A DNA stretch of 22,022 nucleotides from Fusobacteriaceae bacterium UBA2433 (lineage in GTDB: Bacteria; Fusobacteriota; Fusobacteriia; Fusobacteriales; Fusobacteriaceae): the NCBI GenBank assembly GCA_002342785.1, contig DDQV01000121.1, positions 1-22,022 of the forward strand, given 5' to 3'. This document shows positions 1 through 9,099 of this stretch, one piece after another. The position numbers were made by a program, and so were the translations under genes. Every line of letters begins with the position of its first letter. Within the stretch, counting starts at the first letter, position 1. Under the pieces are notes generated by a model, which was not told the origin of the DNA, did not search any database, and saw only the letters and a program-made list of their open reading frames with translations.

Positions 1-35
1 TAATATATTATCAAAAAATAATATCTAAAAATAAT

Positions 36-66
36 AAAAAAGAACTGGAAAATTCCAGTCCTTTTT
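36..66 (-). terminator. Intrinsic terminator after nifJ
   Basis: ACTGGA (44-49) pairs with TCCAGT (54-59) around a short AT loop. The stem is flanked by A-runs on one side and T-runs on the other, so it can act in both directions. Read on the minus strand it lies about 45 nt past the nifJ stop and ends in a run of T. Confidence 0.85.
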
Positions 67-109
67 CTACTTAGCTATTTATCTCAGTCCCAAAAGGAAA
101 AAAGATAAA

Positions 110-3100
110 TTATAGAGAGTAATCAAGTGAAGCTAATCTCTTATAATGTTTAATTTTATTTTGAGCATCTGCTTTATTCTTAGCAAATAATTCTTTTGCT
201 CTTTCAGGATTAGATTTAGTTAGTGTTAAGTATCTAGTTTCTCCTAATAAGAACTCTTCATATTTGTCCCAGTTAGGTTCTTTAGAATCTAATTGTAATG
301 GGTTCTTACCTTCTAATTCTAATTTAGGATCAAATCTAAATAATGGCCAGTAACCACATTCAGTAGCTAACTTCATCTCAGTTTGAGAATGTCCCATACC
401 TTTTCTTACACCATGTGAGATACAAGGAGCGTATGCAATAACTAAAGAAGGACCTTTATGAGCTTCTGCTTCTTTAAGAGCTTTTAAGTATTGAGCTTGA
501 CTTCCACCCATAGATACTTGAGCTACATAGATGTGTCCATAAGACATAGAGATTGCTGCTAAGTCTTTTTTCTTTGCAGATTTTCCAGATGCAGCAAATT
601 TAACTACTGATCCAGTTGGTGATGCTTTTGATGCTTGTCCACCAGTATTTGAATACATCTCTGTATCCATTACTAAAATATTAATGTCATCATTAGTAGC
701 TAAAACGTGATCTATTCCACCGTAACCGATGTCATTTGCCCAACCGTCTCCACCAAAGATCCATTGTGATTTTTTAGTGATATAATCTTTTAATCCAATT
801 ACTTCTTTAGCTTCCTCATTTCCTTCAATTAATGGTAATAATTTAGTTCTGATTTCTTGAGTTTTTTCTCCATCAGTTTTATTTTCTTTCCATTCTTTGA
901 ATAATTCTGCTACTTCTGGAGTAACTTTATCCATGATTTTTTCCATTTCTACTTCTAATCTATCTCTTAATGCTTCTACAGCAACATGCATTCCATATCC
1001 AAATTCTGCATTATCTTCAAATAATGATGATGCCCAAGCTGGACCTTCTCCACAACCGTTTGTACAGTAAGGAGTTGATGGAGCTGATCCACCATAAATT
1101 GATGAACAACCAGTAGCATTTGCTACCATCATTCTATCTCCAAATAATTGAGTAATTAACTTGATGTAAGGAGTTTCTCCACATCCAGCACATGCTCCAT
1201 GGAATTGGAATAAAGGTTGTGCAAATTGAGATGTTTTAACATTTGCAGTTCCCATGATTTCTTTTTTATAAGTTACTTCGTTGAATAAGTAATCAGCGAA
1301 TTTTTGTTGAGGTAATACTTCAGCAATTGGAGTCATAACTAATGCTTTTCCTTTAGGTGATGGACATACGTTTGCACATACTCCACATCCTGTACAGTCA
1401 AGTGGTGAAACTTGTAATCTGTATTCTACACCTTCAGCTTTTCCAATAACTTTTAAAGTAAGCATATCTTTTGGTCCATTAGCCTTTTCTTCTTCATTGA
1501 TTAAGAAAGGTCTGATTACTGCATGTGGACAAACAAATGAACATTGGTTACATTGAATACAATTTTCAGGAATCCATTGAGGAACATTTACTGCTACTCC
1601 TCTTTTTTCGAATGCTGTAGTTCCATTTTCAAATGTACCATCTTCATATCCGTCAAATGCTGATACTGGTAAATCATATCCTTTAATAGCATTTATTGGT
1701 TTAGCAATTTTTTCTATAAATTCAGAACCTTTATAAGCATCTGCAGCATCTTCATGTACTAAATTAATCCAAGCAGGATCTACAGTAACTTCTACTAATT
1801 CATCTGCTCCTTTATCAATTGCATTGTAGTTTTTATCTACAACATCTTGACCTTTTTTGATATATGATTTATAAGTATACTCTTTCATATACTCTTGAGC
1901 TTCTTCAAATGGAATTACATTAGCTAATTTGAAAAATGCTGATTGCATAATTGTATTAGTTCTGTTTCCTAATCCTAATTCAACTGCTAATTTATTTGCA
2001 TTAAGGATGAAAAATTTAGCTTCATTTCTAGCTAATTTAATCTTAACTGAGTTAGGTAAATTTTCAATAGCTTCTTCAGCTGACCATACACAGTTTAATA
2101 AGAAAGTTCCACCTTTTTTTAATCCTCCAACCATATCATACTTACCTAAGTAAGATGGTGTAGAACAAGCTACGAATGATGGCGTGTTGATTAAATAAGT
2201 TGATCTAATAGGGTCTTTACCAAATCTTAAATGAGATCTAGTAACTCCTCCAGATTTTTTTGAGTCATATGCGAAGTAAGCTTGAGCATAAAGATCAGTC
2301 TTATCTCCTATGATTTTAATTGAGTTTTTATTAGCTCCTACAGTACCATCAGATCCAAGTCCAAAGAATAAACATTCTTTTACATTGTCAGCTACTACTG
2401 ATACAGCTTCTCCTACTGGTAATGATAAATGAGTAACATCGTCAATTATTCCTACTGTAAATCCTTCTTTAGGAGTATCTAACTTTGCATTTTCATAAAC
2501 AGCTATCATTTGAGCAGGTGTAGTATCTTTAGAAGATAATCCATATCTTCCTCCAACAATTTTTGGTGCATTTTTATCATCTTTAAATAACTCAACTACG
2601 TCAAGATATAAAGGTTCTCCATTTGCTCCAGGTTCTTTAGTTCTATCTAGTACAGAGATTGATTTAACTGTTTTAGGTAAAACTTTCATGAAGTACTCTG
2701 CAGAGAATGGTCTATATAAATGAACAGATAATAATCCTACTTTTTCTCCAGATTTTACTAAGTGGTCTACAGTTTCTTTAATAGTTTCTGTAACTGATCC
2801 CATAGCTACTATGATTCTTTCAGCATCTGCTGCTCCATAATAAGTAAATGGCTTATATGTTCTTCCTGTAATTTTTGAAATTTCATCCATGTATTCTTCT
2901 ACTGCCGCAGGTACTGCATTGTAGTATTTATTTTGAGCTTCTCTAGCTTGGAAGAAAATATCATCATTTTGAGCTGTTCCTCTAGTCACTGGGTGATGAG
3001 GATTAATTGCTCTATCTCTAAATGCTTGAACAGCATCTCTATCTAATAATCTATCTAAATCTGCATAATCCATTACTTCTACTTTATTGATTTCATGTGA

Positions 3101-3628
3101 AGTTCTGAAACCATCAAAGAAATGCATGAAAGGAATTCTTGTTTTAAATGTTGCTAAATGTGCAACACCTGCAAGGTCCATTACTTCTTGTACAGATCCA
3201 GATGCTAACATTGCATAACCAGTTTGTCTAGCAGCATATATATCTGAGTGATCTCCAAATATAGATAATGCTTGAGCTGAAAGTGATCTAGCTGATACAT
3301 GAATTACTGAAGGTAATAATTCCCCAGCAATCTTATACATGTTAGGTATTTTTAATAATAATCCTTGTGATGCTGTATAAGTAGTCGTTAAAGCTCCTGC
3401 TTGTAACGCTCCATGAACTGTTCCTGCTGCTCCTGCTTCTGATTGCATTTCTACTAATTTTACAGGTACTCCAAATAAGTTTTTCTTTCCTTTAGATGCC
3501 CATTCGTCAGTATATTCTGCCATTGGTGATGATGGTGTTATAGGATAAATTCCTGCTACTTCTGTGAATGCATATGATACCCACGCTGCAGCTTGGTTTC
3601 CGTCCATTGTTTGCATAGTTTTAGCCAT
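110..3628 (-). CDS. nifJ: Pyruvate:ferredoxin (flavodoxin) oxidoreductase
   Basis: Oxidative decarboxylation of pyruvate to acetyl-CoA and CO2, passing electrons to ferredoxin or flavodoxin in the cytoplasm; the entry step to acetate and hydrogen in anaerobes. At 1172 residues it is the usual length of the single-chain enzyme. The N-terminal pyruvate-binding domain has YPITPSS (about 28-34). Two 4Fe-4S motifs follow near 688 (CIQCNQCSFVCP) and 744 (CTGCGVCANVCP). The C-terminal thiamine diphosphate domain has CAGCGE near 811 and GDGWANDIGYGG near 957. The start is fixed by AGGAGGTC seven bases upstream of ATG. The gene has its own promoter and terminator and lies downstream of pta-ackA, which use its product. 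No broken or missing motif was seen. Confidence 0.98.
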   Translation of the reverse strand: MAKTMQTMDGNQAAAWVSYAFTEVAGIYPITPSSPMAEYTDEWASKGKKNLFGVPVKLVEMQSEAGAAGTVHGALQAGALTTTYTASQGLLLKIPNMYKIAGELLPSVIHVSARSLSAQALSIFGDHSDIYAARQTGYAMLASGSVQEVMDLAGVAHLATFKTRIPFMHFFDGFRTSHEINKVEVMDYADLDRLLDRDAVQAFRDRAINPHHPVTRGTAQNDDIFFQAREAQNKYYNAVPAAVEEYMDEISKITGRTYKPFTYYGAADAERIIVAMGSVTETIKETVDHLVKSGEKVGLLSVHLYRPFSAEYFMKVLPKTVKSISVLDRTKEPGANGEPLYLDVVELFKDDKNAPKIVGGRYGLSSKDTTPAQMIAVYENAKLDTPKEGFTVGIIDDVTHLSLPVGEAVSVVADNVKECLFFGLGSDGTVGANKNSIKIIGDKTDLYAQAYFAYDSKKSGGVTRSHLRFGKDPIRSTYLINTPSFVACSTPSYLGKYDMVGGLKKGGTFLLNCVWSAEEAIENLPNSVKIKLARNEAKFFILNANKLAVELGLGNRTNTIMQSAFFKLANVIPFEEAQEYMKEYTYKSYIKKGQDVVDKNYNAIDKGADELVEVTVDPAWINLVHEDAADAYKGSEFIEKIAKPINAIKGYDLPVSAFDGYEDGTFENGTTAFEKRGVAVNVPQWIPENCIQCNQCSFVCPHAVIRPFLINEEEKANGPKDMLTLKVIGKAEGVEYRLQVSPLDCTGCGVCANVCPSPKGKALVMTPIAEVLPQQKFADYLFNEVTYKKEIMGTANVKTSQFAQPLFQFHGACAGCGETPYIKLITQLFGDRMMVANATGCSSIYGGSAPSTPYCTNGCGEGPAWASSLFEDNAEFGYGMHVAVEALRDRLEVEMEKIMDKVTPEVAELFKEWKENKTDGEKTQEIRTKLLPLIEGNEEAKEVIGLKDYITKKSQWIFGGDGWANDIGYGGIDHVLATNDDINILVMDTEMYSNTGGQASKASPTGSVVKFAASGKSAKKKDLAAISMSYGHIYVAQVSMGGSQAQYLKALKEAEAHKGPSLVIAYAPCISHGVRKGMGHSQTEMKLATECGYWPLFRFDPKLELEGKNPLQLDSKEPNWDKYEEFLLGETRYLTLTKSNPERAKELFAKNKADAQNKIKHYKRLASLDYSL

Positions 3629-3699
3629 TTTTTTTGACCTCCTGAAAATTTTAATTATATTTTATTGATTCCAGTAAAATAAAATATCTTTCATGTACA

Positions 3700-3728
3700 A
3701 TTTTACTTCACTAGCAATATTTTGTCAA
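3700..3728 (-). promoter_or_regulatory. Consensus sigma-70 promoter of nifJ
   Basis: On the minus strand, a perfect -35 TTGACA (3728-3723) is followed by a 17-base spacer and -10 TAAAAT (3705-3700). Transcription would start near 3693 and leave a leader of about 65 nt before the nifJ ATG. This is the best match to the consensus I found in the window, in keeping with high expression of a central catabolic enzyme. Confidence 0.8.
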
Positions 3729-3939
3729 TAAATCATTGTTTTTTTTTTTATTATATATTTTTTTACCTTTTTTTCGCTTTTAAAACGTTATATATAACCA
3801 TTTTAATACATATTTTTTTTTCTTACTTAGTTTTTTTTACGATATATTTCTTTTAAGATCTAAACTTTTGTATGATTATACTTTACATTTTTTTAATATT
3901 TTCTCTATTGCTTACATCAATTTAGAATCTATTCTCAAT

Positions 3940-3976
3940 AAAAGAGTTACCAGAATAAACTGATAACTCTTTTTAT
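3940..3976 (-). terminator. Intrinsic terminator after ackA
   Basis: GAGTTAcCAG (3944-3953) pairs with CTGaTAACTC (3960-3969) around the loop AATAAA, with one mismatch. A-run and T-run flanks make it usable on both strands. On the minus strand it begins a few bases past the ackA stop and separates the pta-ackA operon from nifJ. Confidence 0.85.
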
Positions 3977-3980
3977 TTTA

Positions 3981-5174
3981 TTATTTAACTATTGCCAATG
4001 TATCTCTAGCAATTACTAATTCTTCATTTGTTTGTATTTTATAGATAGCAACTTTAGAAGTTTCTGTAGATAATTTTACAGATCCTTTCTTTCTTACTGA
4101 GTTAACAGCTTCATCTAATTCTACACCCATAAATTCTAATCCTTCTAAAGATTTAGATCTTATTAAGTTAGAATTTTCTCCAATTCCACCAGTGAAACAA
4201 ATCATATCTACTCCACCCATAGCTGCTGCATATGATGCAATATAAGCTCTAATTCTATAAGTCATCATATCGATAGCTAATTCTGCTCTTTCATCTCCTG
4301 CAGCTCTTGCAATCTCAAGATCTCTACAATCTGATGATTTTTCAAAGATTCCTAAGATTCCAGATTTTTTATTCATTCTAACATCTATCTCTTTATCAGT
4401 TAAATCTCTCTTAGCTTTAATAAATAATGCTGCTGCTGGATCGATATCTCCACATCTAGTTCCCATCATTAATCCTTGTAATGGAGTTAATCCCATTGAA
4501 GTATCTACTGACTTACCATCTTTTACAGCTGATATAGATGCTCCATTTCCTAAATGGCATACAATTACTTTTGATTTTTCAGGGTTTCCTAATAAATCAT
4601 TAGCTAATCCAGAAACAAATTTATGAGAAGTTCCATGGAAACCATATTTTCTTACTTTTAATTCTGTATAATCAGCATATGGTAATGGATACATAAATGC
4701 TTTTGCTGGCATAGTTTGATGGAATGCAGTATCAAATACTCCTACATTAGGTTTTCCAGGAATAAGTTCCATACAAGTTTTCACACCTAATAAGTTAGCT
4801 GGGTTATGTAACGGTGCTAAATCATTATTAGCTGCTACACCTGCAAGCACTTCATCATTTAATAGTACTGACTCAGTAAATTCTTCTCCACCATGTACTA
4901 ATCTATGTCCAATTGCATCAACTTCATTTATATTTTCAATTACTCCATGTTCCCCTGTCAATGTATTTAATACTAATTCCAAAGCCTCTTTATGTGTAGG
5001 CATATCTTGCTCTAACTCTAATTCAAAATCTGTAGCTGGAACTTCATATTCAAACTTAGATCCGTGAATTCCTATTCTGTCACATAAACCTATTGCGAAA
5101 ACCTCTTCAGTTGATGGGTTGATTAGTTGATACTTCAGAGATGAACTACCGCAGTTAATTACTAAAACTTTCAT
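3981..5174 (-). CDS. ackA: Acetate kinase
   Basis: Transfers phosphate from acetyl phosphate to ADP, giving acetate and ATP; the substrate-level phosphorylation step of acetate fermentation, cytoplasmic. The protein is 397 residues, the normal length. Residues matching the known catalytic set of the family are in place: Asn7 in VINCGSSSLKY, Arg91 in GHRLVHGG, Asp148 in FDTAFHQTMP, His180 in GFHGTSH, Arg240 in MMGTRCGD and the C-terminal Glu in TNEELVIARDT. The nucleotide-binding loops are HLGNGAS (207-213) and FTGGIGENS (327-335). TAGGAGGAAA precedes the ATG. It lies 47 bases behind pta with no terminator between, so the two are very likely cotranscribed. Confidence 0.98.
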   Translation of the reverse strand: MKVLVINCGSSSLKYQLINPSTEEVFAIGLCDRIGIHGSKFEYEVPATDFELELEQDMPTHKEALELVLNTLTGEHGVIENINEVDAIGHRLVHGGEEFTESVLLNDEVLAGVAANNDLAPLHNPANLLGVKTCMELIPGKPNVGVFDTAFHQTMPAKAFMYPLPYADYTELKVRKYGFHGTSHKFVSGLANDLLGNPEKSKVIVCHLGNGASISAVKDGKSVDTSMGLTPLQGLMMGTRCGDIDPAAALFIKAKRDLTDKEIDVRMNKKSGILGIFEKSSDCRDLEIARAAGDERAELAIDMMTYRIRAYIASYAAAMGGVDMICFTGGIGENSNLIRSKSLEGLEFMGVELDEAVNSVRKKGSVKLSTETSKVAIYKIQTNEELVIARDTLAIVK

Positions 5175-5221
5175 TAATTATTTCCTCCTAAATTTTATTT
5201 TTATAATATATATTTTATTTA

Positions 5222-6217
5222 TTAATTAGCTTGTACTGATGTTATAGCTGTTAAATTTACTATATCAGAAACTGAACAACCTCTTGAAAGGTCATTAATT
5301 GGTGCTGCTAAACCTTGTAATAATGGTCCAAGAGCTTCTGCACCTGCTAATCTTTGAACTAATTTATATCCAATATTTCCTGCTGCTAAGTTAGGGAATA
5401 CTAATATATTTGCATTTCCTGCAACTTTAGACCCAGGTGCTTTTTTAGCTCCTACTGCTGCAACTAGTGCTGCATCAGCTTGTAATTCAGCTTCAAATTC
5501 GAAATCTACATTACTTTCTTTTAATATTTTTCCTGCTTCTACTACTACATCAACTGAATCATGTTTAGCAGATCCTTTAGTTGAGAATGTCATCAATGCT
5601 ACTTTTGGTTCTATTCCAGCTACTGATCTAGCTGTCGCTGCTGCACCAATAGCAATATCTGCCAATTGTTGAGCATTAGGTTCTGGTATAACTGCACAGT
5701 CACCAAATATTAATATATCTCCATACTCTTCTACTTTATCTTTTAATTCCATGATAAATACTGATGATACTGTTTTCATTCCTGGTTTTGTTCCTACTAC
5801 TTGAAATCCAGCTCTAAGTACATTAGCTGTTGGTGAATCCGATCCTGATACCATTCCATCCGCGTCACCTAAAGCTACCATCATAGCTCCAAAAAAGTTA
5901 ACATCTGTAGTTAAGATCTCTTTAGCTTTTTCTGGTGTCATTCCTTTTTTAGCTCTTTTTTCTACTAATTTTGCTACATAAGCATCTATATTTTCAAAAG
6001 TTTTTGGATCGATTATAGTAGCTCCTTCTAAATTAACTCCTATTTTCTTTGCATCTGCATTTAAAGTTTCAAAATTTCCTACTAAAACAACTTTAGCCAA
6101 TCCTTCTTTTACTATTTCTTGTGCTGCTTTTAATACCCTTTCATCTGTTGCTTCTGGTAAAACAATTGTTTTTTGTGTAGCTTTAGCCTTTTCTTTTATT
6201 TGATTAATGATTCCCAT
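5222..6217 (-). CDS. pta: Phosphate acetyltransferase (phosphotransacetylase)
   Basis: Converts acetyl-CoA and phosphate to acetyl phosphate and CoA, the substrate of the acetate kinase encoded next. At 331 residues it is the short form: only the catalytic PTA/PTB domain, without the N-terminal regulatory DRTGG part of the enterobacterial enzyme. Family motifs include VLPEATDERVLKAA near the N-terminus, MVSGSDSPTANVLRAG in the middle, and PNLAAGNIGYKLVQRL near the C-terminus. The start is taken at the ATG (6217), seven bases after GGAGG; a GTG directly before it (6220) is in frame but closer to the ribosome site. A candidate promoter lies just upstream. Confidence 0.97.
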   Translation of the reverse strand: MGIINQIKEKAKATQKTIVLPEATDERVLKAAQEIVKEGLAKVVLVGNFETLNADAKKIGVNLEGATIIDPKTFENIDAYVAKLVEKRAKKGMTPEKAKEILTTDVNFFGAMMVALGDADGMVSGSDSPTANVLRAGFQVVGTKPGMKTVSSVFIMELKDKVEEYGDILIFGDCAVIPEPNAQQLADIAIGAAATARSVAGIEPKVALMTFSTKGSAKHDSVDVVVEAGKILKESNVDFEFEAELQADAALVAAVGAKKAPGSKVAGNANILVFPNLAAGNIGYKLVQRLAGAEALGPLLQGLAAPINDLSRGCSVSDIVNLTAITSVQAN

Positions 6218-6251
6218 CACTCATCCTCCCTCTCTATATTTTTTTAAGTTC

Positions 6252-6281
6252 ATATTAACATATTTTATTCTAGTTATACAA
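6252..6281 (-). promoter_or_regulatory. Candidate promoter of pta-ackA
   Basis: On the minus strand, -35 TTGTAT (6281-6276), 18-base spacer, -10 TAATAT (6257-6252). The start would fall near 6245, giving a leader of roughly 30 nt before the pta ATG. I see no clear hairpin terminator between ftsY (ending 6444) and this site, so some read-through from ftsY is possible. Confidence 0.5.
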
Positions 6282-6443
6282 ATGGTTTTTCATTCCCTCT
6301 AAAATAATTGTTTAGCCGACTTATTTTCTAACTCCTATTTCATTAACAGAATTTCATACTATTTTTTTCAATTATAATTATTATATGATTTTTACGCTCA
6401 TTTTGAAAGCTTTTTTTGATTTATTTTTATCCATATTTAAATT

Positions 6444-7643
6444 TTATTCAAATATCGCTTCTATATACTCTTTAGATTTAAATTCACGAAGATCTTCTAT
6501 TCCCTCTCCTACACCTATAAATTTAATTGGTTTTTTTAATTCTTCAGAAATAGCAAATACTATTCCACCTTTAGCGGTACCATCTAACTTAGTAACTACA
6601 AAACCACTTAACTTTGTCACTTCATTAAATACCTTAGCTTGATTTAATCCATTTTGACCAGTAGTTCCATCTATAACTAATAGACTTTCGTAGTTAGTAT
6701 CCCCTACATGTTTCTTTATAATAATATTTATTTTTTCTAATTCTTTCATCAAATTATTTTTATTATGTAATCTTCCTGCTGTATCTATTATTACTATATC
6801 GGCATTTCTATTTTTTCCAGCTTTTAATGTATCAAATACGACTGCTCCTGGATCACTTCCTTGTTCATGTTTTATAATATCAGCACCTGCTCTATTTGCC
6901 CATTCTTCTAATTGCTCAATAGCAGCTGCTCTAAATGTATCTCCTGCACCTATAACTACTTTTTTACCATTCTTTACAAATTTAGCTGCTAATTTTCCAA
7001 TGGTAGTTGTTTTTCCTACTCCATTTACTCCTACAACTAATATTATATTCATTCCAGGTTTATCAACTTTTAATTCTGTTCCTTCAGAGATCAAAAACCC
7101 TTCCATTACATCTTTTAACACATCATAGACTAAATTAGGATCTTTAATACCTCTTTTTTTCACTTCTTTTTCTAATTCTTTTACTATTTTTAATGTCATA
7201 TCCATTCCAATATCTGACTGTATCAATAGATCTTCTAATTCTTCATACATCTCTTCATCTATGATGCTTCTGCTAGAAAAAAGTTTTTTCATTTTTCCAA
7301 ATAACCCTTCCCTAGTTTTTTCTAATTTTTCCTTCAAAGACTTAAAAAAACCTCTTTTTTTAGAAGTACTTTCTTTTTTCTCTAAATCTTCTATTTTTTT
7401 TCTTTCGATCTCTTTTTCAAGTTCTTCTTTTTTTAATCTTTCTAATTCTTTTTTTTCGTCTTCCTCTTTCTTTTTTAATTCCTCTTCTTCCTTAATCTTT
7501 AATTTTTCAAGTTCTTTTTTTTCTGCCATCTCTTTCAATTTCAATTCCTCTAACTCTTTAATTTTTAGATTTTCATCTTCAGTTTTTATTTTTTCATCAA
7601 CTTTAGACTTATTTTTTCCAAACCCAAATATTTTTTTAAACAT
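6444..7643 (-). CDS. ftsY: Signal recognition particle receptor FtsY
   Basis: GTPase that docks SRP-bound ribosomes at the inner membrane for co-translational protein insertion. The first ~95 residues are almost only Lys, Glu, Leu and Ile and should form a charged helix or coiled coil (the membrane-targeting 'A' region). The helical N domain follows (about 100-195), then the G domain with P-loop GVNGVGKTTT (205-214), DTFRAAA (235-241), DTAGR (287-291) and TKLDGTAKGG (351-360), ending with GVGEGIEDL. That distinguishes FtsY from Ffh, which would carry a Met-rich C-terminus. The start is the ATG six bases after AGGAGG; an in-frame ATG at 7649 abuts the ribosome site and is less likely. Total 399 residues. 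The patB gene lies 52 bases upstream on the same strand. Confidence 0.96.
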   Translation of the reverse strand: MFKKIFGFGKNKSKVDEKIKTEDENLKIKELEELKLKEMAEKKELEKLKIKEEEELKKKEEDEKKELERLKKEELEKEIERKKIEDLEKKESTSKKRGFFKSLKEKLEKTREGLFGKMKKLFSSRSIIDEEMYEELEDLLIQSDIGMDMTLKIVKELEKEVKKRGIKDPNLVYDVLKDVMEGFLISEGTELKVDKPGMNIILVVGVNGVGKTTTIGKLAAKFVKNGKKVVIGAGDTFRAAAIEQLEEWANRAGADIIKHEQGSDPGAVVFDTLKAGKNRNADIVIIDTAGRLHNKNNLMKELEKINIIIKKHVGDTNYESLLVIDGTTGQNGLNQAKVFNEVTKLSGFVVTKLDGTAKGGIVFAISEELKKPIKFIGVGEGIEDLREFKSKEYIEAIFE

Positions 7644-7695
7644 CTCCATCCTCCTAACGTTTTATTTATCTTTTTTGAAATAAACACAATAATTT

Positions 7696-8847
7696 CTATT
7701 CAAAAGCTTTTTTTAGTCTTTCTAATCCATTTTCTAACATATATCTAGGACAAGCTATATTCATTCTCGCAAAACCAGATCCTATAAAAGCACTTCCCAT
7801 TGTTAAAGCTAGTCCACCATTTTCTACTAATTTTTTCTTTAATTCTTCATCTTCTAGTCCAAATTTTCTTAGATCTAACCAAAGTAAATAAGTAGCCTCA
7901 GGTTTTTCAACTTTAATTTGAGGAATATTTTTATTAATATAATTTATAGCAAATGAGACATTTTTTCTTAGGTGATCTAAAAGTTCTTCTAGCCATTCCT
8001 CTCCTTCATTATAAGCAGATATAACCATATTCATGCAAAAACTATTAGGTTCATGAACTCCTATTAAGGCAAGTTCTCTAATAAAATGTTTTTTGTCTTC
8101 TATTGTAGGAAAAACGACAAATGAACTATGAATTCCTGCCAAATTAAATGTCTTAGTAGAAGAAAAACAAGTGTATACCAATTTTTCAATTTCTTTTCCT
8201 AGACTAGCTATAGGAAGATGTTTTCCCTCTAAGATAAGATCACTATGAATTTCATCAGAAATAATCTTGACTTTGTATTTTATACAAATCTTTGTAATTT
8301 TTGATAACTCTTCTTTTTCCCACACTCTTCCTGTAGGATTATGTGGATTACATAATATAAATATCTTGGATTTTTTTGCTTTCTCCTCAAAATCTATAAA
8401 ATCAATTTCATATCTTTCTTTTTTCTGGATCATCTCGTTTATAACTATTTTTCTACCATTATTTTTGATTTGATTTATAAATTGAGGATAACTTGGAGAT
8501 TGTATCATTATCTTATCTCCCTCATTAGTCAATATTTTAATCAATAAATTTAGGCTAGTTACTACTGTAGGAGAGTGGGCAATCTTATCATAAGATAATT
8601 TATGTCCATGTCTTTTTTCTATCCAATTTATTAAACTATTTACATATTTTTTATTTTCCATAGTATAACCAAATATTTTTTGATCTGCTTTATCTTTTAA
8701 AGCTTTAACTACTATATCAGGAGTTTCTATATCCATATCTGCAACCCACATAGGTAAAATATCTTCCCTTCCAAAAAAATCCATTCTCCCAGACCATTTT
8801 CTTGAATCATTTTCACTTCTATTTATTTTTTTATCAAAATCAATCAT
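7696..8847 (-). CDS. patB: MalY/PatB-type cystathionine beta-lyase (C-S lyase)
   Basis: PLP-dependent fold-type I enzyme expected to cleave C-S bonds of cystathionine, cysteine or related thioethers, giving pyruvate, ammonia and a thiol or H2S. The 383-residue length and N-terminal block (WVADMDIETP, 34-43) are typical of the MalY/PatB branch rather than of general aspartate aminotransferases. Visible motifs are NPHNPTGR (167-174), Asp198 in ISDEIHSD contacting the PLP ring, and the Schiff-base Lys232 in SSTKTFNLAG. AGGAGG precedes the ATG. Substrate cannot be told from sequence; in fusobacteria such lyases contribute to H2S release from cysteine (known of the group, inferred here). It may share a transcript with ftsY, as no terminator lies in the 52-base gap. 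Confidence 0.9.
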   Translation of the reverse strand: MIDFDKKINRSENDSRKWSGRMDFFGREDILPMWVADMDIETPDIVVKALKDKADQKIFGYTMENKKYVNSLINWIEKRHGHKLSYDKIAHSPTVVTSLNLLIKILTNEGDKIMIQSPSYPQFINQIKNNGRKIVINEMIQKKERYEIDFIDFEEKAKKSKIFILCNPHNPTGRVWEKEELSKITKICIKYKVKIISDEIHSDLILEGKHLPIASLGKEIEKLVYTCFSSTKTFNLAGIHSSFVVFPTIEDKKHFIRELALIGVHEPNSFCMNMVISAYNEGEEWLEELLDHLRKNVSFAINYINKNIPQIKVEKPEATYLLWLDLRKFGLEDEELKKKLVENGGLALTMGSAFIGSGFARMNIACPRYMLENGLERLKKAFE

Positions 8848-9041
8848 TTTAGACCTCCTTCTCTTATTTAAGTTTTGAGTATTTATTTTTTTGACATATA
8901 TATTGTAAAAAATAAAAAAAATTTTGATTATAATTTTACCTTCATAATATTTATTTTACCATAAATTTTTTTGCTTTTTTTATCAAAATTCAAATAAAAA
9001 AAATTAACTAAACAAATTGATTTAATAAGTAAGGTTGTTTT

Positions 9042-9097
9042 AAAAAAATCCTAAATAAACAACAACTATAACAGCTTTATTTACTTAGGAATCTTTT
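9042..9097 (-). terminator. Terminator of the tdk-bioD to radical SAM operon
   Basis: On the minus strand TCCTAA(gt)AAATAAA-like sequence (9090-9076) pairs with TTTATTTAGGA (9059-9049) and is followed by seven T. The stem has a small bulge and a loop of about 16 nt. It begins directly past the stop at 9100. The remaining bases up to patB (8848-9041) are AT-rich; I see no convincing promoter for patB there. Confidence 0.7.
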
Positions 9098-9099
9098 TA

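Larger units (their letters stand above)
3629..3980. other. Intergenic region ackA-nifJ (352 bases)
   Basis: This gap holds the terminator of ackA (3940-3976) and the promoter of nifJ (3700-3728). The rest is very AT-rich with long T-runs on the plus strand (about 3738-3775 and 3810-3838), that is A-tracts on the template-proximal side upstream of the nifJ promoter, which could act as UP-like or bent DNA. I see no ORF with a ribosome site and no RNA gene. Confidence 0.7.

Noticed and set aside
1929..2153. Plus-strand 74-residue frame inside nifJ
   Set aside because: Lies wholly antisense to a conserved enzyme, without a ribosome site or family match.
7261..7683. Plus-strand 140-residue Ser/Phe-rich frame
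   Set aside because: It is the antisense of the Lys/Glu-rich start of ftsY (AAA/GAA read backwards give Phe and Ser). It has no ribosome site and no recognisable motif.
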